A stretch of 64,000 nucleotides of DNA, from NCBI GenBank assembly GCA_964586595.1, contig CAZPHB010000002.1, forward strand, positions 62,001 to 126,000. The letters are read 5' to 3'. Origin of the DNA: REEB481 sp964586595 (GTDB taxonomy: Bacteria > Bacteroidota > Bacteroidia > NS11-12g > UBA955). Positions within the stretch are counted from its first letter, which is position 1. Each line of letters begins with the position of its first letter. Of this stretch, positions 8,806 through 17,646 are shown in pieces. The notes beneath the pieces were generated by a model, which was not told the DNA's origin, did not search any database, and saw only the letters and a program-made list of their open reading frames with translations. The translations under genes were made by a program, and so were the position numbers.

Positions 8806-10131
8806 ATGAACGCCTTGTTTCTGCGCAACCTGATGCCGTTGCCTCTGTTGATTCTATTGTCATTGGCCGGCTGTTCTTCTGAAGAAAAAACGCCCAGACT
8901 TATAGATGAGCAGCTGCTTTACTCCTGTCAGCAGGCCTTAGATGAGTGCATCATTTTTGACCACTTCCCTCCCTTACAGGCCAGCAGAAACTACGCCTAT
9001 CCGCACATAGCCGCCTTCGAGGCGCTGGTACCTTTTTTTCCGGCATATCGCTCGCTGCACGGCCAACTGAATGATTTCCCTAAGATCCAACAGCCAGACG
9101 CAACTAAAGCATACAACTTGGATGTAGTGGTCATCGCCGCATTCGAAAAAACAGGAAGTGCCCTGGTGTACAGCCGTTACCTCGACACCTTCCGCCAAAA
9201 AAGATTTGCGGATTTGAAAATGCGCATGGGTGCAAAGACGTTCGAACGCTCCCGCGCATACGGAGAAGCAGTGGCCGATGCCATCCTTGCGTGGGCGCAG
9301 AAAGACGGTTTCAACAAAACCAGAAATGCACCTCAATACACACCTAAAAACGACCGCGGGAAATGGCAGCCCACAACCCCTGACTTCATGCGCGCCATCG
9401 AACCTAACTGGGGCACACATCGCACACTTTTAATTCCACGTTCAGACTTTTTTGTACTGCCGGAACCGATCACTTTTGACTCCTTGCCAGGCAGTGCATT
9501 TATGAACGCCACCAAAGAAGTTCTGGATGTCAATAAATCACTTACACAGGAACAAACAGACATTGCATGGTATTGGGACGACAATCCAAACATGACCCAC
9601 CACTTCGGCCATGCCACCATCAGCACCTTCAAGGTAGCGCCTCCCGGTCATTGGATGGGCATCACCCGTTATGCCACCAAACAAAAAGGCACCGATTTGA
9701 TGCGGACATCAGAGGCGTTTACACGCGTTGCAATAGGTTTACATGATGCACTGGTGGCTTGTTGGGAAGAAAAATACCGCTGGGAATACATCCGACCTGA
9801 AACGGTCATCCGACGTTACCTGGAACCTAATTGGTCCCCACTCATCCAATCACCGGCCTTCCCTGAATATCCGAGCGGCCATGCCACAGCTTCTGCGGCA
9901 GCCTCCAGGGTACTTGCAAATTTATTTGATGCTTATTCCTTTACAGACAGCACGGTAATGCAGTTTGGTATGAAGGCGCGCACTTTTGAAAACTTTGTCG
10001 CCGCTGCCGATGAAGCTGCCATGAGCCGCCTTTATGGAGGAATTCACTTCAGGGCCGGAAATGAAGCCGGGAAAATCCTTGGGGCAAAAGTGGCTGCCGA
10101 GGTTACGGAAAAACTCAAAACCCGTAAATAG
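8806..10131 (+). CDS. Vanadium haloperoxidase/PAP2-like lipoprotein
   Basis: Lipoprotein signal with lipobox LAGC (Cys about 23). The C-terminal half carries the vanadate/phosphate pocket motifs shared by vanadium-dependent haloperoxidases and PAP2 phosphatases: K-x6-RP (KYRWEYIRP, about 322-330), PSGH (about 355-358) and SR-x5-H (SRLYGGIH, about 407-414). The spacing and the helical N-terminal half fit the bacterial VCPO-like group of about 440 residues rather than short PAP2 enzymes. The Asp normally three residues after the last His in the PAP2 motif is Gly here (HFRAG). Either an oxidant-generating haloperoxidase or an acid phosphatase is possible. It likely acts in the periplasm or at the outer membrane. 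Confidence 0.85.
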   Translation: MNALFLRNLMPLPLLILLSLAGCSSEEKTPRLIDEQLLYSCQQALDECIIFDHFPPLQASRNYAYPHIAAFEALVPFFPAYRSLHGQLNDFPKIQQPDATKAYNLDVVVIAAFEKTGSALVYSRYLDTFRQKRFADLKMRMGAKTFERSRAYGEAVADAILAWAQKDGFNKTRNAPQYTPKNDRGKWQPTTPDFMRAIEPNWGTHRTLLIPRSDFFVLPEPITFDSLPGSAFMNATKEVLDVNKSLTQEQTDIAWYWDDNPNMTHHFGHATISTFKVAPPGHWMGITRYATKQKGTDLMRTSEAFTRVAIGLHDALVACWEEKYRWEYIRPETVIRRYLEPNWSPLIQSPAFPEYPSGHATASAAASRVLANLFDAYSFTDSTVMQFGMKARTFENFVAAADEAAMSRLYGGIHFRAGNEAGKILGAKVAAEVTEKLKTRK

Positions 10132-10174
10132 TCGTTTCTGTTCCTTTCCCGCTGCATGCTAAATTGCAGCCCTG

Positions 10175-11122
10175 ATGAAACGAATCTCTGTCATCGTTCC
10201 TTGTTACAACGAAGAAGAAGTGCTTCTTACCACGCACCAGCGACTTACTGAGGTGCTGGAAAAACTTCAGGGATACGAATACGAACTTATTTATGTCAAC
10301 GATGGCAGCAGAGACAAAACCCTGCCCATGTTGCGCGACATTGCCCGAACCGACCGCAGGGTGAAACTGCTTTCGTTCAGCCGCAACTTCGGCCACCAGA
10401 TTGCCATCACCGCCGGATTGGATTATTGTTCCGGCGATGCCGCAGTGGTGATAGATGCCGACCTCCAGGATCCGCCACACCTCATCGCCGACATGGTGCG
10501 CTCCTGGGAACAGGGCGCAGACGTGGTGTACGGCAAACGCCGCGACCGCGAAGGCGAAACCTTCTTTAAACTATTCACGGCAAGGCTGTTTTATCGCTTC
10601 ATCAACCGTCTTGCCGACGTTGATATTCCATTGGATACCGGCGATTTCAGGCTCATGAACCGCAAGGCGCTGAATGCATTTCTGAAACTGCGGGAACGTC
10701 ACCGCTTCGTGCGGGGTATGGTGGCCTGGGTTGGGTTCAAACAAGAAGCACTGGAATACGACCGCGAGGCGCGCTTTGCAGGTACTACAAAATATCCATT
10801 CCGCAAAATGATGCGGCTGGCCTTTGATGCCATCATGGGATTCAGCAATGTGCCACTGCGTCTGGCTTCCTTCGTAGGATTCATTACTTCATTCCTGGCT
10901 TTTGCAGGAATCCTGTACGCGCTTTACGCCAAATTGTTTACCAATGAAACCGTGGCCGGCTGGACCTTTCTGATGATTGCCATCCTGTTCATCGGTGGCA
11001 TCACCCTGGTGGTTTTGGGAATCATCGGTGAATATATTGGTCGCATTTACAGCGAAATCAAACAACGGCCCTTATACCTCATCCAGGAACAAATGGGTTT
11101 CGGCGTTACTGATCAAGAATAA
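10175..11122 (+). CDS. Family 2 glycosyltransferase, DPM1/GtrB type
   Basis: Membrane-anchored GT-A glycosyltransferase that probably transfers a sugar from a nucleotide donor to a polyprenyl phosphate. The N-terminal domain opens ISVIVPCYNEEEVL and carries the donor-binding motif VVIDADLQDPP (about residues 90-100) and FRLMNRKA. Two hydrophobic helices follow (about 229-251 and 264-290), then a short basic tail, which is the standard layout of the dolichol-phosphate-mannose-synthase-like group of 310-330 residues. The tex gene starts 2 nt after its stop, so they are co-transcribed. The donor sugar cannot be predicted. Confidence 0.92.
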   Translation: MKRISVIVPCYNEEEVLLTTHQRLTEVLEKLQGYEYELIYVNDGSRDKTLPMLRDIARTDRRVKLLSFSRNFGHQIAITAGLDYCSGDAAVVIDADLQDPPHLIADMVRSWEQGADVVYGKRRDREGETFFKLFTARLFYRFINRLADVDIPLDTGDFRLMNRKALNAFLKLRERHRFVRGMVAWVGFKQEALEYDREARFAGTTKYPFRKMMRLAFDAIMGFSNVPLRLASFVGFITSFLAFAGILYALYAKLFTNETVAGWTFLMIAILFIGGITLVVLGIIGEYIGRIYSEIKQRPLYLIQEQMGFGVTDQE

Positions 11123-11124
11123 AC

Positions 11125-13269
11125 ATGATGGTTCTTGCTGCTGAACTGCTGAAAAAACTCAGCACCGACACAGGCCTTCGCGAACGTCAGGTGCAACAGG
11201 CACTCAAATTACGTGAAGAAGGTGCCACCCTGCCTTTCATTGCCCGTTACCGCAAGGAGGCCACAGGCAACATGGATGAGGTTCAGTTGCGCCAGTTGTT
11301 TGATGCTGCCGAAGCCTTGGCCGCGCTGGAACAAAGAAGGGCTTTTATTCTCGAACAGGCCAAGAGCCTGGGCAAGCTCACCCCCGAACTGGAACGAGCC
11401 ATTCGTGAAGCCACAGACCTTCCAACACTGGAAGATCTTTACCTACCTTTTAAACCGCGCAAGCGCTCGCGCGCCGACGCTGCCCGCGAAAAAGGTTTAG
11501 AACCCCTGGCAAAACTCATTTACGCACAGAAGAACCAAAACGCACCGCAACAGGCAACGCAATTCCTGAATGCAGCAGTTGCAGATGAAGCAGCCGCACT
11601 TTCCGGCGCGCGCGACATCATCGCCGAATGGATCAGCGAAGATCCATCGCTGCGCAGCCGCCTCCGCGGACTGTTTCGGAATCAGGCTGTTGTGCAGTGT
11701 AAGGTAACACGCGGAAAAAAAGACAAGGAGGGTGCTGGCAAATACGCCGATTACTTTGCCTACAGCGAATCATTGAAAAAATGTCCTTCCCATCGGCTGC
11801 TGGCCATGTTGCGTGGTGAAGAAGAAGGATTCCTGAAACTGCACGTTTCACCAGACGAAGCTGAAGTGCTTGCTGTGATGAAAAGAAACTGCCTTCATGG
11901 CTACGGCGATTCCAGCGATCAGGTGAAACTGGCCATGACCGATTCCTGGGAACGCCTGCTGCATCCTTCCATGGAGCGAGAATCCATACAGGCTGCCAAA
12001 GAAAAAGCCGATGAAGATGCCATTGCTGTTTTTGCCCTGAATGCCCGCCAACTTTTACTGGCAGCTCCACTGGGTGAAAAAGCTGTATTAGCCATAGATC
12101 CGGGCTTCCGAACCGGTTGTAAAGTGGTTTGCCTGAACAAAAATGGCGACCTGCTCGATCACGGAACCATCTATCCTCATGAACCCAAAAGTGATGTTCC
12201 CGCTGCTGAACGGATGATCCGTAAATGGCTCAGCATGCACAACATCAAGGTGATGGCTATTGGCAATGGAACAGCCGGTCGCGAAACCGCCGACTTCATC
12301 CAGAGCCTCCAGATTTCGCCGTTGGAAGTGTATATGGTAAATGAAGCAGGCGCCAGTATTTACAGCGCATCTGAAGTTGCGGCAGAAGAATTCCCAAAAC
12401 TGGACCTCACCTTCCGCGGCGCCATTTCCATAGGAAGAAGGCTGCAGGATCCCATGGCCGAACTGGTGAAGATTGATCCTAAAAATATCGGGGTTGGGCA
12501 ATACCAACACGATGTAAACCAAACGCTGCTGCGCAAGCGCCTAGATGCTGTGGTGGAAAGTGCTGTGAACAGTGTGGGCGTGAATCTGAACACCGCCAGC
12601 CGTCACCTCTTGGCCTATATCAGCGGAATCGGTCCGCAAACCGCCAGAAACATCACTGATTTCCGCAGCAACAACGGTCCTTTCACCAGCCGGAAGCAAT
12701 TGCTGGAAATTCCCAGGCTTGGCGCCAAAGTATTTGAACAGTGCGCCGGCTTCCTGCGCATCCGCGAAGCCGCTAATCCGCTGGACAACAGTGCAGTGCA
12801 TCCTGAGCGATACTCATTGGTGCAGCAGATGGCCAAAGATCTTGGCCTTGCCGTTCATGATTTAAGCGGCAACGAACAGCAAATCAGCAAAATCAGGGCG
12901 GAACGATATGTTCAGGATGACACACAATTGGGCTTGCTCACCATCATGGACATCCTCAGTGAACTGCGCAAACCCGGATTGGATCCGCGCGGAGAAGCCA
13001 AAGCCATTGCCTTCGATGCAATGATTCGCAGCATAGAACAGGTAGAACCCGGTATGGAACTCCAGGGTGTGGTGAGCAACATCACCGATTTTGGGGCGTT
13101 CGTAGACATTGGCGTGAAGCAGGACGGACTGGTGCACATCAGTCAGATCGCCGATCGCTTCATCAAACATCCTTCTGAAGCACTCAAACTCGGACAAGAA
13201 GTTCGGGTCCGCGTTTTGGATGTGGACCCCGCCCGCAGGCGCATTCAGCTGACCATGAAATTCCAATGA
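11125..13269 (+). CDS. tex: Tex-family S1 RNA-binding protein
   Basis: Conserved cytoplasmic nucleic-acid-binding protein related to Spt6 and implicated in transcription processes. Order of domains: helical Tex N-terminal region (1-190, with TLPFIARYRKEATGNMDE), YqgF/RNase H-like fold (from about 321, AIDPGFRTGCKV), helix-hairpin-helix region (about 480-560, ISGIGPQTARNI), and a C-terminal S1 domain (about 642-712, GVVSNITDFGAFVDIG). The length of 714 residues is in the usual range. ATG codons at 11125 and 11128 are both possible. gluQ begins directly after its stop, giving a GT2-tex-gluQ cluster with almost no spacing. Confidence 0.95.
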   Translation: MMVLAAELLKKLSTDTGLRERQVQQALKLREEGATLPFIARYRKEATGNMDEVQLRQLFDAAEALAALEQRRAFILEQAKSLGKLTPELERAIREATDLPTLEDLYLPFKPRKRSRADAAREKGLEPLAKLIYAQKNQNAPQQATQFLNAAVADEAAALSGARDIIAEWISEDPSLRSRLRGLFRNQAVVQCKVTRGKKDKEGAGKYADYFAYSESLKKCPSHRLLAMLRGEEEGFLKLHVSPDEAEVLAVMKRNCLHGYGDSSDQVKLAMTDSWERLLHPSMERESIQAAKEKADEDAIAVFALNARQLLLAAPLGEKAVLAIDPGFRTGCKVVCLNKNGDLLDHGTIYPHEPKSDVPAAERMIRKWLSMHNIKVMAIGNGTAGRETADFIQSLQISPLEVYMVNEAGASIYSASEVAAEEFPKLDLTFRGAISIGRRLQDPMAELVKIDPKNIGVGQYQHDVNQTLLRKRLDAVVESAVNSVGVNLNTASRHLLAYISGIGPQTARNITDFRSNNGPFTSRKQLLEIPRLGAKVFEQCAGFLRIREAANPLDNSAVHPERYSLVQQMAKDLGLAVHDLSGNEQQISKIRAERYVQDDTQLGLLTIMDILSELRKPGLDPRGEAKAIAFDAMIRSIEQVEPGMELQGVVSNITDFGAFVDIGVKQDGLVHISQIADRFIKHPSEALKLGQEVRVRVLDVDPARRRIQLTMKFQ

Positions 13270-13272
13270 GTG

Positions 13273-14169
13273 ATGACGGCTGCCGTTGGACTCGAACCAT
13301 TCTTTCAACAACTACAGCAAAGCCATTTACAGGTTAAAACACGGCTGGCACCCACGCCCAGCGGATTCCTGCACCGTGGCAACCTGTACAATATGATCCT
13401 GAACTGGTGGCTGGCCCGCACAGCCTCAGGTAAAGTGTTGTTGCGCATCGATGACCTCGACCGGGAACGGGTGCGGATGCCCTACTTGGATTTTATCTTT
13501 CGCAGCATGGATTGGCTGGAAATGGATTGGGATGAAGGCCCTTCCGGCCCCGAAGACCTGCTGAAAAACTGGTCGCAGGAACACCGGGCGCCTATATACC
13601 AAAACCTGAAGCAACGTTTGCGCGAATCTGGTTTCCTGTACCCTTGCAGCTGCAGCAGAAATACACAAAAAATTGAGGCCTGCCGCTGTAAGCTCAATGT
13701 TGACAATACACTCCCCGGCCCATGCAACCTGAAGCTGGCTTTGCCGGAAACCATGCATCAGGCGCAGCTTGGTTCATCCGTCGGTTTTACCTGGGAAGAT
13801 CCAGTCGTTTGGAAAAAAAACGACACGGCAGCATATCATTTGGCCAGCGTTGCCGATGACCTGCACTTCAACATCAGCCATGTGGTGCGCGGCGAGGACC
13901 TCATCCCTGCCACGCTGATTCAGCAGCAACTGGCAATAATGGCCGGACTTGAGTCCTTTGAGCAAATATGTTTTGTACACCATCCCTTGCTGCGCGATGA
14001 TTCAGGCATGAAATTATCGAAATCGGCGGGCAGCCAATCGGTCATTCCCGAACTGCAGGAACCGCCTCATATTTTGCTGAACAGCTTTGCCACCTGGGCC
14101 GGATTGCCTCAGGCACACGAGGTTCAACGATTAAGGGACATCCTGCACATAGCTGTTGATAAAAGCTAA
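13273..14169 (+). CDS. gluQ: Glutamyl-Q tRNA(Asp) synthetase-like protein
   Basis: Truncated class I glutamyl-tRNA synthetase paralog of the GluQ/YadB type, which attaches glutamate to the queuosine of tRNA-Asp. It has the catalytic Rossmann domain with the HIGH-equivalent region (APTPSGFLHRGN), a Cys-rich zinc site (CSCSRNTQKIEACRC) and the KMSKS-equivalent MKLSKS. It lacks the anticodon-binding C-terminal half, at 299 residues against about 470 for GltX. The stop of tex (13267-13269) is followed by GTG 13270 and ATG 13273; I prefer the ATG. The presence of queG at 50.9 kb supports an active queuosine pathway. A discriminating misannotation as GltX is unlikely given the missing domain. Confidence 0.88.
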   Translation: MTAAVGLEPFFQQLQQSHLQVKTRLAPTPSGFLHRGNLYNMILNWWLARTASGKVLLRIDDLDRERVRMPYLDFIFRSMDWLEMDWDEGPSGPEDLLKNWSQEHRAPIYQNLKQRLRESGFLYPCSCSRNTQKIEACRCKLNVDNTLPGPCNLKLALPETMHQAQLGSSVGFTWEDPVVWKKNDTAAYHLASVADDLHFNISHVVRGEDLIPATLIQQQLAIMAGLESFEQICFVHHPLLRDDSGMKLSKSAGSQSVIPELQEPPHILLNSFATWAGLPQAHEVQRLRDILHIAVDKS

Positions 14170-14196
14170 TGCGCTTGTAGTTCCTTTGCAACACGC

Positions 14197-16209
14197 ATGA
14201 ATCCGCAGCAGGCAAAGGATAGGATTGACCAGCTCACCGAGGAGCTCAAAACACATAACTACCGTTACTATGTGCTTGCAGAACCTCAGATTTCCGACAT
14301 GGAATTTGACCGGCTGCTGAAGGAGCTGGAATATCTGGAATCACAACATCCTGAATGGGCCCATGCGGATTCACCCACCCGGCACATTGGATCCGATGTG
14401 GGAAATGACTTTCGCACCGTAAAGCACAAACGCCCCATGCTGAGCCTGGGCAATACGTACAGTGAAGAAGAATTACGCGAGTTTGATGCCAGAATTGCCA
14501 AAGCACTGGCCGGAGAACCCTACGAATATGTTTGTGAACTGAAGGTGGACGGATTGGCCATTTCCATCTTTTATGAAGAAGGAATACTGGTACAGGCCGT
14601 AACCCGCGGCGACGGTATTCAGGGCGATGACGTCACCGAGAATGTGCGCACCATTCGTTCCCTGCCCAAACAGCTGAAAGGAAATCATCCTCCCTCGTTT
14701 GAAATGCGCGGAGAAATCTTCATGCACCGCAAAGCTTTTGATCGCCTCAATCAGGAACGAATGGCAACAGGTGCCCTGCCCTATGCCAATCCGCGTAATG
14801 TGGCCTCCGGTTCCCTGAAGCTGAAAGACAGCCGTGAAGTTGCTGCCCGCCCATTGGATGTGGTGCTCTACCATTTCCTGGATGACCGGAATTCATTTAC
14901 TACCCATTGGGATGCTTTGGAGGCTGCACGTTCCTGGGGCCTGAACATCTCTGAACACAGCAGAAAATGCAGCAACCTCAAGGAGGTCTATGCTTATTTG
15001 CAATACTGGAATGAAGCACGCAAAAACCTGAGTTACGATACCGATGGCGTGGTCATCAAGGTGAACAACCGGAACCAGCAGCAGGAACTGGGCTTTACCG
15101 CCAAAGTGCCGCGTTGGGCCATTGCCTATAAATTTCAAACGGAAACCGCGCATACCAAACTCAAAAGCATCAGCTTTCAGGTTGGGCGCACCGGTGCCAT
15201 TACGCCTGTGGCCAACCTGGAACCGGTCAATCTGCTCGGAACGGTGGTAAAAAGGGCATCACTGTACAATGCCAATGAAATTGAACGCCTCGACATCCGT
15301 CCCGGTGATTGGGTTTTTGTGGAGAAAGGCGGTGAAATCATTCCGAAAGTAACCGGTGTTGACTTCAGCAAACGGCAGGAACACTTGCCGGCATTCCAAT
15401 ACATCCAATTTTGTCCGGAATGCCAAACGGCGCTGGTACGCGAAGAAGACGGTGCCCTGCACTATTGCCCCAATGAGTTGAACTGTCCGCCGCAGGTGAA
15501 AGGACGCATCGAACATTTTGTGGCCAGAAAAGCCATGAATATTGAAAGCATTGGCGCAGAAACCATTGATTTGTTGTACCAGGCAGGATTGGTGCGCAAC
15601 GTGGCCGACCTGTACGATTTACGGATGGAAGACCTGCTCAAGCTGGAACGTATGGCCGACAAAAGTGCGCAAAACATCCTGAACGGTATTGAAGCCAGCA
15701 AGCAAATTCCATTTGAACGGGTATTGTTCGCTTTGGGAATCCGGCATGTAGGCGAAACAGTAGCGCGTAAAATTGCAGCGGCAGCAGGAAACATCCAGTG
15801 GCTGGAACATGCCGGACCGGATCAATTACAGGAAATAGAAGAAGTTGGCCAGATTATTGCCGCAAGCATCCACGACTGGTTTACCGAGCCTCAGCACAAA
15901 GAATTAATCCGACGACTGCAGCAAGCCGGTTTGAAACTGGAAACTGCCCCAAAACAGTTGGATTCTGACCTGCTGAATGGAAAAACATTGGTCATCACAG
16001 GAACATTTGCGCAATTCAGCAGGGAAGAAATCAGGGAAATGATTGAACGAAACGGAGGCAAAAACGGATCCAGCGTTGGCAAAAGCACCCATTATCTGGT
16101 CGCAGGAGCAGGCGTTGGTCCGGCAAAAATGGAAAAAGCCGTTGCGCTGGGCGTACAGGTGATCAGTGAAGACGAATTCTTAAAAATGATAGGACATGGC
16201 GGTACTTAA
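14197..16209 (+). CDS. ligA: NAD+-dependent DNA ligase
   Basis: Seals nicks in replication and repair using NAD+. The 670 residues carry the complete bacterial architecture: Ia domain with the NAD-binding tyrosines (NYRYYVL), adenylation domain with catalytic Lys in CELKVDGLAIS (K about 116), OB fold, a Cys4 zinc finger (CPEC..CPNELNC, about 406-430), helix-hairpin-helix repeats (about 440-585) and a C-terminal BRCT domain (from about 590, GKTLVITGTF). The start at 14197 matches the usual N-terminus of the family. The 3' end overlaps the next gene by 14 nt. A TTCCTTTG element 8 nt before the ATG may be a degenerate -7 box. Confidence 0.97.
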   Translation: MNPQQAKDRIDQLTEELKTHNYRYYVLAEPQISDMEFDRLLKELEYLESQHPEWAHADSPTRHIGSDVGNDFRTVKHKRPMLSLGNTYSEEELREFDARIAKALAGEPYEYVCELKVDGLAISIFYEEGILVQAVTRGDGIQGDDVTENVRTIRSLPKQLKGNHPPSFEMRGEIFMHRKAFDRLNQERMATGALPYANPRNVASGSLKLKDSREVAARPLDVVLYHFLDDRNSFTTHWDALEAARSWGLNISEHSRKCSNLKEVYAYLQYWNEARKNLSYDTDGVVIKVNNRNQQQELGFTAKVPRWAIAYKFQTETAHTKLKSISFQVGRTGAITPVANLEPVNLLGTVVKRASLYNANEIERLDIRPGDWVFVEKGGEIIPKVTGVDFSKRQEHLPAFQYIQFCPECQTALVREEDGALHYCPNELNCPPQVKGRIEHFVARKAMNIESIGAETIDLLYQAGLVRNVADLYDLRMEDLLKLERMADKSAQNILNGIEASKQIPFERVLFALGIRHVGETVARKIAAAAGNIQWLEHAGPDQLQEIEEVGQIIAASIHDWFTEPQHKELIRRLQQAGLKLETAPKQLDSDLLNGKTLVITGTFAQFSREEIREMIERNGGKNGSSVGKSTHYLVAGAGVGPAKMEKAVALGVQVISEDEFLKMIGHGGT

Positions 16210-16738
16210 ACTGAAGGAACGTGTAGGAAGGAAAGCGCTGGAACGAAAGTTGTTGCAGCATAAACACAAACGTGCGGTTGTTTCTTTCCCGAGCACCAAA
16301 AACATCCTGCTTGCATTCAGCAGCAAACAACCCGAACAGGAGCTGGCGCTGATTGAACAGTTTGCCGCCCAATTGAAAGAAATGGGTAAAAAGGTGACCC
16401 GGCTGATCTATCTGGGAAAACTGAACCGGAAAGAAGTGAAACCAGGTGATATTGCCGGAACAATATACCTTTCCAACGAAGATTTCAATCTGTGGGGCAT
16501 GCCTGTTTCTGCGAAAAGCAACGACATCCTTTCCACGCCGTTCGATTATGCCATCAACCTGAATATGGAAAGCCCCTTGCAGTTGTGCAGCATGACGGCA
16601 TGCAGCAATGCTTCCCTGCGCATCGGACCTTACAAAGCCTCAGATGTGGCATGCTATGACCTGATGCTCGGCAACAACAACCAATCGGATTTGAAACACT
16701 TCATCCGGGACTTAAACCACTACATCCCCAAATTATGA
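16196..16738 (+). CDS. DUF6913-type protein between ligA and dapA
   Basis: A 180-residue soluble protein that I recognise as the Bacteroidota family DUF6913, found between ligA and dapA in many flavobacteria. Its function is unknown. Features are a basic N-terminus (LKERVGRKALERKLLQHKHKR), a central segment PSTKNILLAFSS that begins an alpha/beta fold, the stretch FDYAINLNMESPLQLCSMTA and LRIGPYKASDVACYDLML. No signal peptide or membrane segment is seen. It overlaps ligA by 14 nt and dapA by 4 nt (ATGA), so translation is coupled on both sides. Confidence 0.8.
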   Translation: MAVLKLKERVGRKALERKLLQHKHKRAVVSFPSTKNILLAFSSKQPEQELALIEQFAAQLKEMGKKVTRLIYLGKLNRKEVKPGDIAGTIYLSNEDFNLWGMPVSAKSNDILSTPFDYAINLNMESPLQLCSMTACSNASLRIGPYKASDVACYDLMLGNNNQSDLKHFIRDLNHYIPKL

Positions 16739-17646
16739 GCGCAAGCAAAAAATTCACAGGCACCGGCACTGCCCTGATTACTCCGTTTCATGCGGATGGA
16801 AGTCTGGACCTGCAAGCACTGGAACTGCTGGTAGCACAGCAAATCCGGAACAACATCAACTACCTCGTGGTTCTTGGAACCACCGGCGAAAGTGCCACCG
16901 TGAAGGCCGATGAGCGCGCGCTGATCAAAGAAACCGTTCGTCGCGTGAACAATGGCAGGGTTCCGCTGGTGCTGGGTATTGGAGGCAATGATACGTTTGC
17001 TGTGCGCGATGCCATGGTGCAGGAAGACCTGGATGGTTTTGATGCCATCCTCAGTGTTTCGCCATACTACAACAAACCCAATCAGCGCGGGATGGTGGAA
17101 CATTACCGCATCCTCGCCGATCACGCACCACGCCCGCTGATTATTTACAATGTACCTGGTCGCACCGGTGCAAACATGTTGGCAGAAACCCAGTTGGAAA
17201 TCGCCGGTTTCGACAATGTCATTGGCACCAAAGAAGCCAGTGGAAATGTGGAGCAATGCATGGAAATCCTGAGGCACAAACCCGAGGATTTCCTGGTCAT
17301 CAGCGGCGATGATGCACTTACCTTCCCATTTCTTGCCCTGGGAATGGATGGCGTAATCAGCGTAGCAACACATGCATTTCCCCTTGCCATGAGCCGCATG
17401 GTTGCTGCCGCACTTCAGGGAAACTGGGCCGAAGCGCGTGCCCTGCATTATGCGCTCCTGCCGGTGATGCAGGAAATCTTCGCCGACGGTTCTCCGGGTG
17501 GAATCAAGGTGATGCTGGAAACCGCCGGAATCTGCAAAAACGTGGTGCGCCTGCCTTTGATGCCTGTGAAAGAAGAAGTTGCCTTGCGGCTGCGTACCTT
17601 ATACCGCCAATTAGCAGAAGATGAGCGCCTATCTGGCCAATCTTAA
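16735..17646 (+). CDS. dapA: 4-hydroxy-tetrahydrodipicolinate synthase
   Basis: First committed enzyme of the diaminopimelate/lysine branch, condensing pyruvate with aspartate semialdehyde. It is a TIM-barrel aldolase with hallmark motifs TALITPFHADGSLD, GTTGESATV (substrate loop), SPYYNKPNQRG with the catalytic Tyr (about 133), YNVPGRTG, and the Schiff-base Lys in GTKEASGN (about 165). The length of 303 residues is slightly above the usual 290-300. It begins inside the stop of the DUF6913 gene (ATGA) and overlaps menD by 26 nt. The product feeds peptidoglycan crosslinks and lysine. Confidence 0.96.
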   Translation: MSASKKFTGTGTALITPFHADGSLDLQALELLVAQQIRNNINYLVVLGTTGESATVKADERALIKETVRRVNNGRVPLVLGIGGNDTFAVRDAMVQEDLDGFDAILSVSPYYNKPNQRGMVEHYRILADHAPRPLIIYNVPGRTGANMLAETQLEIAGFDNVIGTKEASGNVEQCMEILRHKPEDFLVISGDDALTFPFLALGMDGVISVATHAFPLAMSRMVAAALQGNWAEARALHYALLPVMQEIFADGSPGGIKVMLETAGICKNVVRLPLMPVKEEVALRLRTLYRQLAEDERLSGQS

